This document shows, piece by piece, positions 19,036 through 25,989 of a stretch of 64,000 nt of DNA; the first letter of the stretch is position 1; the number at the start of each line of letters is the position of its first letter. Position numbers and translations under genes: made by a program. The notes under the pieces were generated by a model, which saw nothing but the letters and a program-made list of their open reading frames with translations, was not told the origin of the DNA and did no database searches. The stretch is from Asaia bogorensis (GTDB lineage Bacteria > Pseudomonadota > Alphaproteobacteria > Reyranellales > Reyranellaceae). The stretch is taken from contig CAMDCE010000007.1 in NCBI GenBank assembly GCA_945889625.1, positions 1 through 64,000 of the forward strand, read 5' to 3'.

Positions 19036-20837
19036 GCAGCGATTGCCCGAAGCGGCGTGCGGCTCGCCAGTTCGCGCAGTTTGGCGATCTCGTGGCGGCG
19101 ACAGAATTCGAAGAAGGATTCAGTCGCAGCCTCGCGGTGCGTCAGCCACGACGCCAGCAACCGCTCGAGCAGCGGCGGCAGGTCGTCGAAGGCGACCGAC
19201 TGGGCGTATTCGCGGGCCATTGCCTGCTCGGCGGTCGAGGCAGCGCCGCCGCCGATATAGACGTGATAGCCCTCGACGCTGTCCTCGCCTTGCTCGACCT
19301 TGGCGGCGAGCAGGCCGATGTCGCCGACATAATGCTGGGCGCACGAATGGTGACAGCCGGTGAGATGGATGTTGATCGGCAGATCGACTGCCACGCGCGC
19401 CTCGAGATAGTCGGCGAGCTTCAGCGCATGACCCTTGGTATTGGAGGCCGAGAACTTGCAGCCAGCGTTGCCGGTGCAGGCGACAAGGCCGCGGCGGATG
19501 GCGCTCGCCTCGACCCCGAGGCCCAGCGCATTGATGGCGGCGACAACGACGCCGACATCGCGATCGGTGACATCGGAGATCAAAAGGTTCTGCCAGACCG
19601 TCAGCCGCAGCGTGCCGCTGCCGAAGCGCTCGGAGATCTCGGCGAGGCCGCGCATCTGCTCCGAGGTGAGTCGGCCGACGGGCAGCACCAGACCGAGATA
19701 GCTACGGCCCGCCTGCTTCTGGCCGTGCACGCCGACATGGCCGTGCTTGTCGGCCACCGGCCTCGGCGAGATTTCGGCGCCTGCCGCGCGGCGCAGAGGA
19801 GCGCCGAATTCCAACTCGACTTCCTTCAGGAACGCCTCGCGGCCCATGCGGTCGAGCACGTATTTCAGCCGAGCTTTCAACCGATTGGTGCGATCGCCGC
19901 GGGCGACGAAGGCGCGCACGACCGCGCCCGCCACCTTCACGCACTCCTCGGGCTTCAGGAGCACGCCGGTCTCAAAGGCGAAGTCGAGATGGCCGGTGAT
20001 GCCGCCGAGCTGCAGGCGGAAGTAGATGCCGGGCTCGAAGGAGCTATCTCCATTGGGGCCGCCGGTCACCTCAGTTGCGACAAAACCGATGTCGTTGGTG
20101 TCTTCCAGCACCGGCACGCGCCCGCCGCCGTCGAAGGCGATGTTGAACTTGCGCGGCAAGCCATACATCTCGCGGTGGTTGAGGATGTAGTGGTGCATGT
20201 CGCGGCAGAGCGGACGAGTGTCGTAGAGTTCCTGCGGGTCGATGCCGGCGGTCGGGCTGCCGGTGATGTTGCGGATATTGTCGGCACCCGAGCCACGCGA
20301 GGTGAGCCCCAGCCCCTGGATGGCCAGCAGCATGTCGACGGCATGCGTCGCCGGAATCTCGCGGATTTGCAGGTTGGCGCGCGTCGTGACATCGGCATAG
20401 CCGCCGCCGAAGGAGTCAGCGGCATCGGCCAGCCCGCGCATTTGCCAGGCATTCAGGATGCCGTTGGGAATGCGCAGCCGGCACATGAACGAATTCTGCG
20501 CCGGCGCCACATAGAACAGGCCCTGCCACTTGGTGAGAAAAACGTCGATACCCTTGGGGAACTGGCCAGCCTCGGCGCGCGCCGCGACCTCGTCCCAGCG
20601 ATCAAGAGGGTGGCGCTGGCGCTTGGCGGTCTCCTCGGCGACCAGCTTGCCGCCGGCTGCGACCGTGCGGTCCTGGGCGGCATACTGCAGCGCATCGGGG
20701 CCGCTCCCTTGATTTGGCGCCTGGGCCACCGGCTGCGTCGCAGAGCGGCCGGCCAGCATGTCGGCGGCCTTGCGGGCCTCGATGCCGCTCATGAAGCCTT
20801 GCAGCCACTGCTTCTGCTGGTCGTCGAACTCGCTCAT
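19032..20837 (-). CDS. nirA: Assimilatory nitrite reductase, NirA family
   Basis: A 601-residue sirohaem/[4Fe-4S] enzyme reducing nitrite to ammonium. The two-fold ferrodoxin-reductase-like repeats (e.g. GLFYVAPAQNSFMCRLRIPNG and the later half) are clear. The cofactor cysteines appear in CTGNAGCKFSASNTK and in LTGCHHSCAQH. The N-terminal about 70 residues are a variable extension typical of alphaproteobacterial NirA. It lies between the transporter ATPase and the flavoreductase with near-zero spacing. It depends on CysG for sirohaem. Confidence 0.93.
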   Translation of the reverse strand: MSEFDDQQKQWLQGFMSGIEARKAADMLAGRSATQPVAQAPNQGSGPDALQYAAQDRTVAAGGKLVAEETAKRQRHPLDRWDEVAARAEAGQFPKGIDVFLTKWQGLFYVAPAQNSFMCRLRIPNGILNAWQMRGLADAADSFGGGYADVTTRANLQIREIPATHAVDMLLAIQGLGLTSRGSGADNIRNITGSPTAGIDPQELYDTRPLCRDMHHYILNHREMYGLPRKFNIAFDGGGRVPVLEDTNDIGFVATEVTGGPNGDSSFEPGIYFRLQLGGITGHLDFAFETGVLLKPEECVKVAGAVVRAFVARGDRTNRLKARLKYVLDRMGREAFLKEVELEFGAPLRRAAGAEISPRPVADKHGHVGVHGQKQAGRSYLGLVLPVGRLTSEQMRGLAEISERFGSGTLRLTVWQNLLISDVTDRDVGVVVAAINALGLGVEASAIRRGLVACTGNAGCKFSASNTKGHALKLADYLEARVAVDLPINIHLTGCHHSCAQHYVGDIGLLAAKVEQGEDSVEGYHVYIGGGAASTAEQAMAREYAQSVAFDDLPPLLERLLASWLTHREAATESFFEFCRRHEIAKLRELASRTPLRAIAA

Positions 20838-20846
20838 GGCGTTTGC

Positions 20847-21650
20847 TTACGCAGCCGCCCGCGCCGGCACACGATGCCGGGCATAGAGGAACTCCAGCAC
20901 GGCCGCCCGGCAGCGCGCATATTCGAGATCGGTGGCAAGCTCAAGCCGGCGGCGCGGCCGCGGCAGCTTGATCGGCAGGACCTCGCCGATCGTCGCGGCC
21001 GGACCGTTGGTCATCATCACCACGCGATCCGACAACAGCACCGCCTCGTCGACATCGTGGGTGATCATCAGCACGGTGTTGCCGAGCCGTGCATGGATCT
21101 CCACGACGCTGTCCTGCAGGTGGGCGCGGGTCAGCGCATCGAGCGCACCGAACGGTTCGTCCATCAGCAGCACCTTGGGCTGCATGGCGAGTGCGCGGGC
21201 GATGCCGACGCGCTGCTTCATGCCGCCGGAAATCTCGTGCGGGCGCTTGTCCTTGGCCTGGGCCATCTGCACCAGATCGAGGTTGTGCATCACCCAGTCG
21301 TGGCGCTCAGCCTTACTCTTCGTCGAGCCGAACACCTTGTCGACAGCGATGGATATGTTGCCGTACACGGTGAGCCACGGCAGCAGCGAATGATTCTGGA
21401 AGACGATGGCCCGGTCGGGGCCGGGCTCGTCGACCACCTTGCCTTCGAGGAAGACCTCGCCGCTGGTCGACTGCAGCAAGCCGCCCAGGATGTTCAGCAA
21501 CGTCGACTTGCCGCAGCCGGAGTGGCCGATCATCGACACGAACTCGCCCTGATCGATGCGCAGGTTCACGTCACGCAGCACTTCCGTCTCCATCTTGCCG
21601 CGACGGAAGGTCATGCCGATCTGTTCGAACTTGAGATAGGGCTGGTTCAT
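20847..21650 (-). CDS. nrtD: Nitrate ABC transporter ATPase, NrtD/NasD type
   Basis: A 267-residue single ABC ATPase of the nitrate/sulfonate/taurine group. Walker A is GHSGCGKST; the signature reads ISGGMKQRVGIARALA, followed by LLMDEPFGALDALTR and a LMITHDVDEA H-loop. It energises import through NrtB. The start lies 11 bp after the nrtB stop behind AGGAGGACC, a strong ribosome-binding site. The fused solute-binding domain of cyanobacterial NrtC is absent, so the name nrtD is used. Confidence 0.92.
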   Translation of the reverse strand: MNQPYLKFEQIGMTFRRGKMETEVLRDVNLRIDQGEFVSMIGHSGCGKSTLLNILGGLLQSTSGEVFLEGKVVDEPGPDRAIVFQNHSLLPWLTVYGNISIAVDKVFGSTKSKAERHDWVMHNLDLVQMAQAKDKRPHEISGGMKQRVGIARALAMQPKVLLMDEPFGALDALTRAHLQDSVVEIHARLGNTVLMITHDVDEAVLLSDRVVMMTNGPAATIGEVLPIKLPRPRRRLELATDLEYARCRAAVLEFLYARHRVPARAAA

Positions 21651-21661
21651 GACCGGTCCTC

Positions 21662-22564
21662 CTACTGCGCCGCGACGCCGTGCGAGACGAAATGCCCGAC
21701 CGTGGCGATCAGCTTGTCGAGCAGGAAGCCGACGATGCCGATGTAGGCCAGGGCCACGATGATGTCGCTGATGCGCGAGGAATTCCACGCGTCCCAGATG
21801 AAGAAGCCGATGCCGACGCCGCCGATCAGCATCTCGGCCGCAACGATGGCCAACCAGCTCAAGCCCACGCCGATGCGCAGGCCGGTGAAGATGTAGGGCA
21901 CGGTCGCCGGCAGGGTGATCTTCCAGAACACCTCCCACCACGACAGGCGGATGACGGCGGCGACGTTTAGGTAATCCCGCGGGATGTTCCGCACGCCCAC
22001 CGAGGTGTTGATGATGATCGGCCAGATCGAAGTTATGAAGATCACAAACAGGGCCGAGGGGTGGGAATCGCGGAAGCCCGCGAGCGACAGCGGCAGCCAG
22101 GCGAGCGGCGGCACGGTGCGCAGCACCTGGAAGATCGGGTCGAGCCCGCGCATCGCCCAGGTGCTCTGTCCGACGAGAACGCCCAGCGCGATGCCGACCA
22201 CGGCGGCAAGCGAGAAGCCGATCCCGACGCGGCCGAGGCTCTTGGAGATCTGCCAGAAGGCACCCTTGTCGATGCCGCCATTGTCGTAGAACGGGTCGAC
22301 GATGAAGTCCCAGGCGTCGGACACCACCTTGGTGGGCGGCGGCAGGCGTGCGCCCGGTTCCGAGCACAGGAGCTGCCAGACAAGGACCGTGAGCGCCAGC
22401 ACGATCAATGGCGGCAGCAGGATGCCGGCCGCGCGGCCGGCAGTCTCGCGCAAACGCTCGAAGATCGGTCGAGCGGGCGGACGGAAGGGGACGATCTCGG
22501 CCGTGGCACCCGGCACGGGAACCGCGGCGGCGATCGAGGAGCTGCTCGCCTGCACTGCTTGCAT
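21662..22564 (-). CDS. nrtB: Nitrate ABC transporter permease
   Basis: A 300-residue inner-membrane permease. A cytoplasmic N-terminal 45 residues precede about six membrane helices. The coupling-loop region reads NVAAVIRLSWWEVFWKITLPATVPYIFTGL across the ATPase contact. LPPPTKVVSDAWDF is typical of NrtB/SsuC proteins. Its ATG overlaps the nrtA stop as TGATG, so translation is coupled. It works with NrtA and NrtD. Confidence 0.93.
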   Translation of the reverse strand: MQAVQASSSSIAAAVPVPGATAEIVPFRPPARPIFERLRETAGRAAGILLPPLIVLALTVLVWQLLCSEPGARLPPPTKVVSDAWDFIVDPFYDNGGIDKGAFWQISKSLGRVGIGFSLAAVVGIALGVLVGQSTWAMRGLDPIFQVLRTVPPLAWLPLSLAGFRDSHPSALFVIFITSIWPIIINTSVGVRNIPRDYLNVAAVIRLSWWEVFWKITLPATVPYIFTGLRIGVGLSWLAIVAAEMLIGGVGIGFFIWDAWNSSRISDIIVALAYIGIVGFLLDKLIATVGHFVSHGVAAQ

Positions 22565-23859
22565 CACGCCACCTTCTTGATCTGCAGGGAGGTGAGGTAG
22601 GCCTTTGGGTCGGCCGGATCGAAGACCTTGCCGTCGAAGAACGTCTCCTTGCCCCGCGACGTGCTGGCGGGCATGGCGGTCGCCGGAACGCCGATCGCTT
22701 TGGCGGCTTCGCGCCACAGGTCTTCGCGGTTGACCTTGGCAATGACGGCCTTGGTGTCGAGGTCGGCGGCCATCATGCCCCAGCGCTGGTTCTCGGTGAG
22801 GAACCACAGGTCGTGGCTCTGGAACGGGTACGAGGCATGGTCGCGCCAGAACTTCATCGACAGGTCGCGGTTGTCGATCTTGCGGCCGTCGCCGTAGTTC
22901 ACCTCGCCTTTGATGCGGTTGATGATGTCGGCCGGCGGACAGTTGAACCACTGGCGCTTGCCGACGATCTCGGAGAGCTCCTTGGCGTTCTCGAGCTTGT
23001 CGCACCATTGCGCAGCCTCAAGCACTGCCTGTAGCACCGCCTTGGCGGCCTTGGGGTTCTTGTCGACCCAGTCGGCGCGCATGCCGAGGCTCTTTTCCGG
23101 GTGGTTCTTCCAGATATCGCCGGTCGTGCAGGCAGAGTAGCCGATGCCCTGGTTGACGAGCTGCTCGTTCCACGGTTCACCGACGCAGAATGCCTCCATG
23201 CTGCCGACCTTCATGTTGGCCACCATCTGCGGCGGCGGCACGACGATGGTCGAGACGTCCTTCTCGGGGTCGACGCCGCCGGCGGCCAGCCAGTAGCGGA
23301 GCCACACATCGTGGGTGCCGCCGCGGAAGGTCATCGCGCATTTGGGATCCTTGCCGGCAGCCTTCATCTTGGCGAAGGCCGCCTTCAACGGCGAGGAGTC
23401 GAGCTTGGCGCCCGTCGCCATGAGGTCCTTGGCGACCGAGATCGCCTGGCCGTTGGTGTTGAGCCGCGACAGGATGTACATCGGCACCGGCTTGTTCTCC
23501 GGCGTCGTGAGTCCCAGCGTGATCTGGTACGGCTTGGGCGTCAGGATGTGCGCGCCATCGATGCCGCCCGAGGCCGAGCCGAGAACGACGTTGTCGCGCG
23601 TCGTGCCCCAGGAAGCCTGCTTGGCGATGTTGGCATCGGTGATGCCGTACTTGTCGTAGAGTTTCTTTTCCTTTGCCACGATCAGCGGCGAGGAGTCGGT
23701 GAGCGCGATGAAGCCGAGCGTCACCTTGTTGGTTTCCGGCCCCGCCGCTTGCGCGAACGCGCCGGCCGGGAACGAGGCGCGCACGGCGCCCATCAAGGCT
23801 GCAGTTGCAGTGGCGCCCTTGAGGATCTTGCGGCGACCGAATTTTCTGGTGCTGATCAT
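22564..23859 (-). CDS. nrtA: Nitrate ABC transporter substrate-binding protein
   Basis: A 431-residue CmpA/NrtA-family periplasmic protein that captures nitrate or nitrite. The leader has a Tat motif (GRRKILKG) followed by an AFAQ cleavage region. Family landmarks include LGFIALTDSSPLIVAKE, GIDGAHILTP, FRGGTHDVWLRYWLAAGG and GEPWNEQLV. It differs from its upstream paralogue nasS by having an export signal. Its ATG overlaps the nasS stop by four bases. Confidence 0.93.
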   Translation of the reverse strand: MISTRKFGRRKILKGATATAALMGAVRASFPAGAFAQAAGPETNKVTLGFIALTDSSPLIVAKEKKLYDKYGITDANIAKQASWGTTRDNVVLGSASGGIDGAHILTPKPYQITLGLTTPENKPVPMYILSRLNTNGQAISVAKDLMATGAKLDSSPLKAAFAKMKAAGKDPKCAMTFRGGTHDVWLRYWLAAGGVDPEKDVSTIVVPPPQMVANMKVGSMEAFCVGEPWNEQLVNQGIGYSACTTGDIWKNHPEKSLGMRADWVDKNPKAAKAVLQAVLEAAQWCDKLENAKELSEIVGKRQWFNCPPADIINRIKGEVNYGDGRKIDNRDLSMKFWRDHASYPFQSHDLWFLTENQRWGMMAADLDTKAVIAKVNREDLWREAAKAIGVPATAMPASTSRGKETFFDGKVFDPADPKAYLTSLQIKKVA

Positions 23860-25010
23860 GAGCCTTCTCCTGAACGTAAACGGGTTGGAAGTTTCTGGGC
23901 CTCGAGTTCGGCATGCGGCGTGATCGGCTCGCCATGCCCGCCCGGAGGCAGGCGGTCGACGTCGGGACAGGCGACGCCCATTTCCCGAGCGGCGCTGCGA
24001 TAAATGTCGGTGCGATAGACGCGGTCGGCGGTCGCTGCGATGTCGATATCGGGCGACGCCTGACCCCAGCGCAGCATCTGTTCCAAAAACCAATCGGCAT
24101 GGCTGCGCCATGGGAAGTTGGTGTATTGGCGATGGAACAGATGGAAGTCGGGCATCTCGAGCGTGCGCGCGAGTATCTCGACCGGCGTGTTGAGGTAGCG
24201 TGGGCTCGACAGGACACGAGCCGCTTCCGCTCGGTTGACCGGATCGTCGAGCCACATGCAGGCTTCGAGCAGCGCCTTGATCAGCGCCTTGAGCGTATCG
24301 GGATTGTTCGCCGCGAAGGCCTCGGTGACGCCCAGCACCTTTTCCGGCATGCCTCGCCAAATGTCGGGGCCGGTGAGCACGATGCGCCCGATGCCGAGCG
24401 CGACGGCACGCTGGTTCCAGGGCTCGCCGACGCAGTAGCCGTCGATCACCTTGGCTGACAGGTGCGCCACGGTGTGAGGCGGCGGCACGACAGTAAGGCG
24501 TACGTCGCGGTCGGGATCGAGGCCGCCCGACGACAGCCACAGACGCACCATGTAGTTCTGCACCGAATACGGAAACACCGACGCGAGCACGAGCTTCGGC
24601 GCACCACTGGCGGCGCGTTTGCGAACCACCGCGGCAAGGGCCTGGGCGACAAGCGGCGCATGCCCGGCGCCTATCAGTTCCGGCGCCGTGTCTTCCATCT
24701 CCTGCCACAGGCTCTGGGACAGCGTGAGCGCGTTGCCATTGACCTGCAGGGTCATGACATTGACGACCGGCACGCTGACGCTGTCGATGCCGAGTGTCAG
24801 CGCCAGCGGCAGCGGCGCCAGAATGTGCGAGGCGTCGAGCACGCCGAGCGCCAGCTTGTCGCGCACGTTGGCCCACGACACTTCGCGGCGGATCTCGACT
24901 TCCAGCCCCTGCCGCTCGTAGGCGCCCAGCTCTTCGGCCAGCACGATCGGTGCGCAGTCGATAATCGGGATGAATCCGACCTTTAGTCTGGGTCGCTCCA
25001 GATCGGCCAT
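23856..25010 (-). CDS. nasS: Nitrate sensor NasS (cytoplasmic NrtA-like protein)
   Basis: A 384-residue NrtA homologue with no export leader: it starts MADLERPRLKVGFIPIID, directly at the binding fold. In characterised systems NasS holds NasT inactive when nitrate is absent and releases it when nitrate or nitrite binds. Shared ligand-fold landmarks are WANVRDKLALGVLDASHILAP and CVGEPWNQRAV. ATG 25010 is chosen because it is 20 bp past the leader terminator; a longer frame to 25106 would read through the ANTAR hairpins. The identification as NasS rests on lack of signal peptide and adjacency to nasT. Confidence 0.88.
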   Translation of the reverse strand: MADLERPRLKVGFIPIIDCAPIVLAEELGAYERQGLEVEIRREVSWANVRDKLALGVLDASHILAPLPLALTLGIDSVSVPVVNVMTLQVNGNALTLSQSLWQEMEDTAPELIGAGHAPLVAQALAAVVRKRAASGAPKLVLASVFPYSVQNYMVRLWLSSGGLDPDRDVRLTVVPPPHTVAHLSAKVIDGYCVGEPWNQRAVALGIGRIVLTGPDIWRGMPEKVLGVTEAFAANNPDTLKALIKALLEACMWLDDPVNRAEAARVLSSPRYLNTPVEILARTLEMPDFHLFHRQYTNFPWRSHADWFLEQMLRWGQASPDIDIAATADRVYRTDIYRSAAREMGVACPDVDRLPPGGHGEPITPHAELEAQKLPTRLRSGEGS

Positions 25011-25030
25011 GCGTCGCAACTCCACGCTAC

Positions 25031-25082
25031 AAAACAAAAAGGCGTCCGCTCGAGCCGGTTCGTACCGACTGCGCAGGACGCC
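25031..25082 (-). terminator. Leader terminator in front of nasS
   Basis: On the minus strand perfect arms GGCGTCC (25082-25076) and GGACGCC (25047-25041) enclose an inner stem AGTCGGT/ACCGGCT and are followed at once by TTTTTGTTTT. This is a canonical intrinsic terminator located 20 bp before the nasS start and downstream of the sigma-54-type promoter. Transcription of the whole nitrate operon would stop here by default. Its 5' arm is shared with the third ANTAR hairpin. Confidence 0.92.
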
Positions 25083-25148
25083 ATTGTCCAAGTGGCAGAC
25101 CGCCATTGGCCTGCCGTCACGATCTAGAAGAGACCCGCCATTGGGCCC
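25076..25148 (-). promoter_or_regulatory. Triple ANTAR-type hairpin antiterminator (NasT target RNA)
   Basis: On the minus strand three stem-loops follow each other, each with the same hexaloop AATGGC, which has A at loop position 1 and G at position 4 as known ANTAR target RNAs require. P1 (25148-25131) is GGGCCC/GGGTCT with two G-U pairs. P2 (25115-25094) is GGCAGGCC/GGTCTGCC with one G-U pair. P3 (25089-25076) is GGAC/GTCC. P2 and P3 are four bases apart. P3 uses the 5' arm of the terminator, so P3 and the terminator exclude each other. NasT binding should favour P3 and allow readthrough. Confidence 0.9.
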
Positions 25149-25197
25149 GGGATCACGATAGCCAATCGATGGTGCATCGCGATATCCACGGATAGCT

Positions 25198-25215
25198 CAG
25201 CAGGAACTATGCCAA
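25198..25215 (-). promoter_or_regulatory. Sigma-54-type -24/-12 promoter for the nitrate operon leader
   Basis: The minus-strand sequence TTGGCATAGTTCCTGCTG has GG and GC elements exactly ten bases apart, as in the sigma-54 consensus. The GC falls at 25201-25200, predicting a start near 25188, about 40 bases before hairpin P1. RpoN control would add general nitrogen regulation (NtrC) to nitrate-specific antitermination. I found no clear NtrC palindrome upstream. The -12 element reads CTGCT, not the best TTGCW. Confidence 0.7.
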
Positions 25216-25358
25216 TGCCATTAACTCTCACCAAAGATTTCTAACTATCTGTAATTATGTGAATTGACGGCGAGAAATTTGCTTATTTGAAGTGGTTTTC
25301 TAGAGCTCTTCGCATTGCAGCATGATTAATCTTCAGGCACTAACAAAGAGTAGGCACA
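25216..25358 (-). promoter_or_regulatory. AT-rich upstream region between nasT and the nitrate operon promoter
   Basis: This 143-bp stretch is strikingly AT-rich against a GC-rich background and carries no plausible gene. It lies immediately upstream of the -24/-12 element, where enhancer-binding-protein or IHF sites are expected for a sigma-54 promoter. I could not pick out a convincing palindrome. It also contains the 3' flank of nasT, with no strong terminator evident. Confidence 0.5.
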
Positions 25359-25946
25359 CTATTTCTTCAGGGCCTTGGCGTAGGTGACGAGATCCTGGGC
25401 CACCTCGCCGATCCGCTTGTTCTGGTCCATGGCGAGCTTGCGCAGCAGTTTGTAGGCAGCCTCCTCGCCCATTCCTTTTTGTTCCATCAAGAGGCCCTTG
25501 GCCCGGTCGATGGTCTTGCGTTCCAGCAGGGTGAGGCGCGCCCGCTCCAGCTCCTCGCGCATCGAGCGGTAGCGGTTGAAATGGCCGACGGCGACGTCGA
25601 CGACCGAGCGCACGCGATCCTGCGCCAGGCCTTTCACGACATAGGCCGAGACCCCGGCTTCCATAGCCGCCGCGATGGTGGCGGGATCGGACTGGTCGAC
25701 GAACATCGCGATGGGACGAGGTTGCAGCTCGGTGCTGCGACGCATGTCCTCGATGGCGTCGCGGCTCGGACTGTCGGTGCTGACGACCACGACGTCCGGC
25801 TCGAGCTCACGCACCCGCGCGGTCAGGTCCTGCGTGCCTTCCAGACGCGCCAGCAGGCGATAGCCGGCGTTGCGCAATCCCGCCTCGACGATTTCGGCGC
25901 GGGCGGGATTGTCGTCGATCAGCAGGACGGACAAGATCTTGGTCAC
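25359..25946 (-). CDS. nasT: ANTAR-domain antiterminator NasT
   Basis: A 195-residue response-regulator-like protein with an N-terminal receiver fold and a C-terminal ANTAR RNA-binding domain (ERKTIDRAKGLLMEQKGM through KRIGEVAQDLV). It should bind the hairpins at 25076-25148 and prevent termination once NasS lets go. The receiver keeps Asp11-Asp12 and the YVVKG lysine. The position of the phospho-acceptor aspartate, in PDVVVVS, is Ser56. That fits control by protein-protein binding, not phosphorylation. Start is GTG. The kinase gene ends 43 bp upstream. Confidence 0.92.
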   Translation of the reverse strand: MTKILSVLLIDDNPARAEIVEAGLRNAGYRLLARLEGTQDLTARVRELEPDVVVVSTDSPSRDAIEDMRRSTELQPRPIAMFVDQSDPATIAAAMEAGVSAYVVKGLAQDRVRSVVDVAVGHFNRYRSMREELERARLTLLERKTIDRAKGLLMEQKGMGEEAAYKLLRKLAMDQNKRIGEVAQDLVTYAKALKK

Positions 25947-25989
25947 ATCCCGCGGGGCGCAACTTCCATGCCACCCGTCGTCACCCGGC

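Noticed and set aside
19092-21746. 884-residue rightward open frame opposite nirA and nrtD
   Set aside because: It is a shadow of strongly conserved genes on the other strand; no family motif and no ribosome-binding site.
25011-25106. N-terminal extension of nasS to 25106
   Set aside because: It would translate through the leader hairpins and terminator; the NrtA fold starts at 25010.
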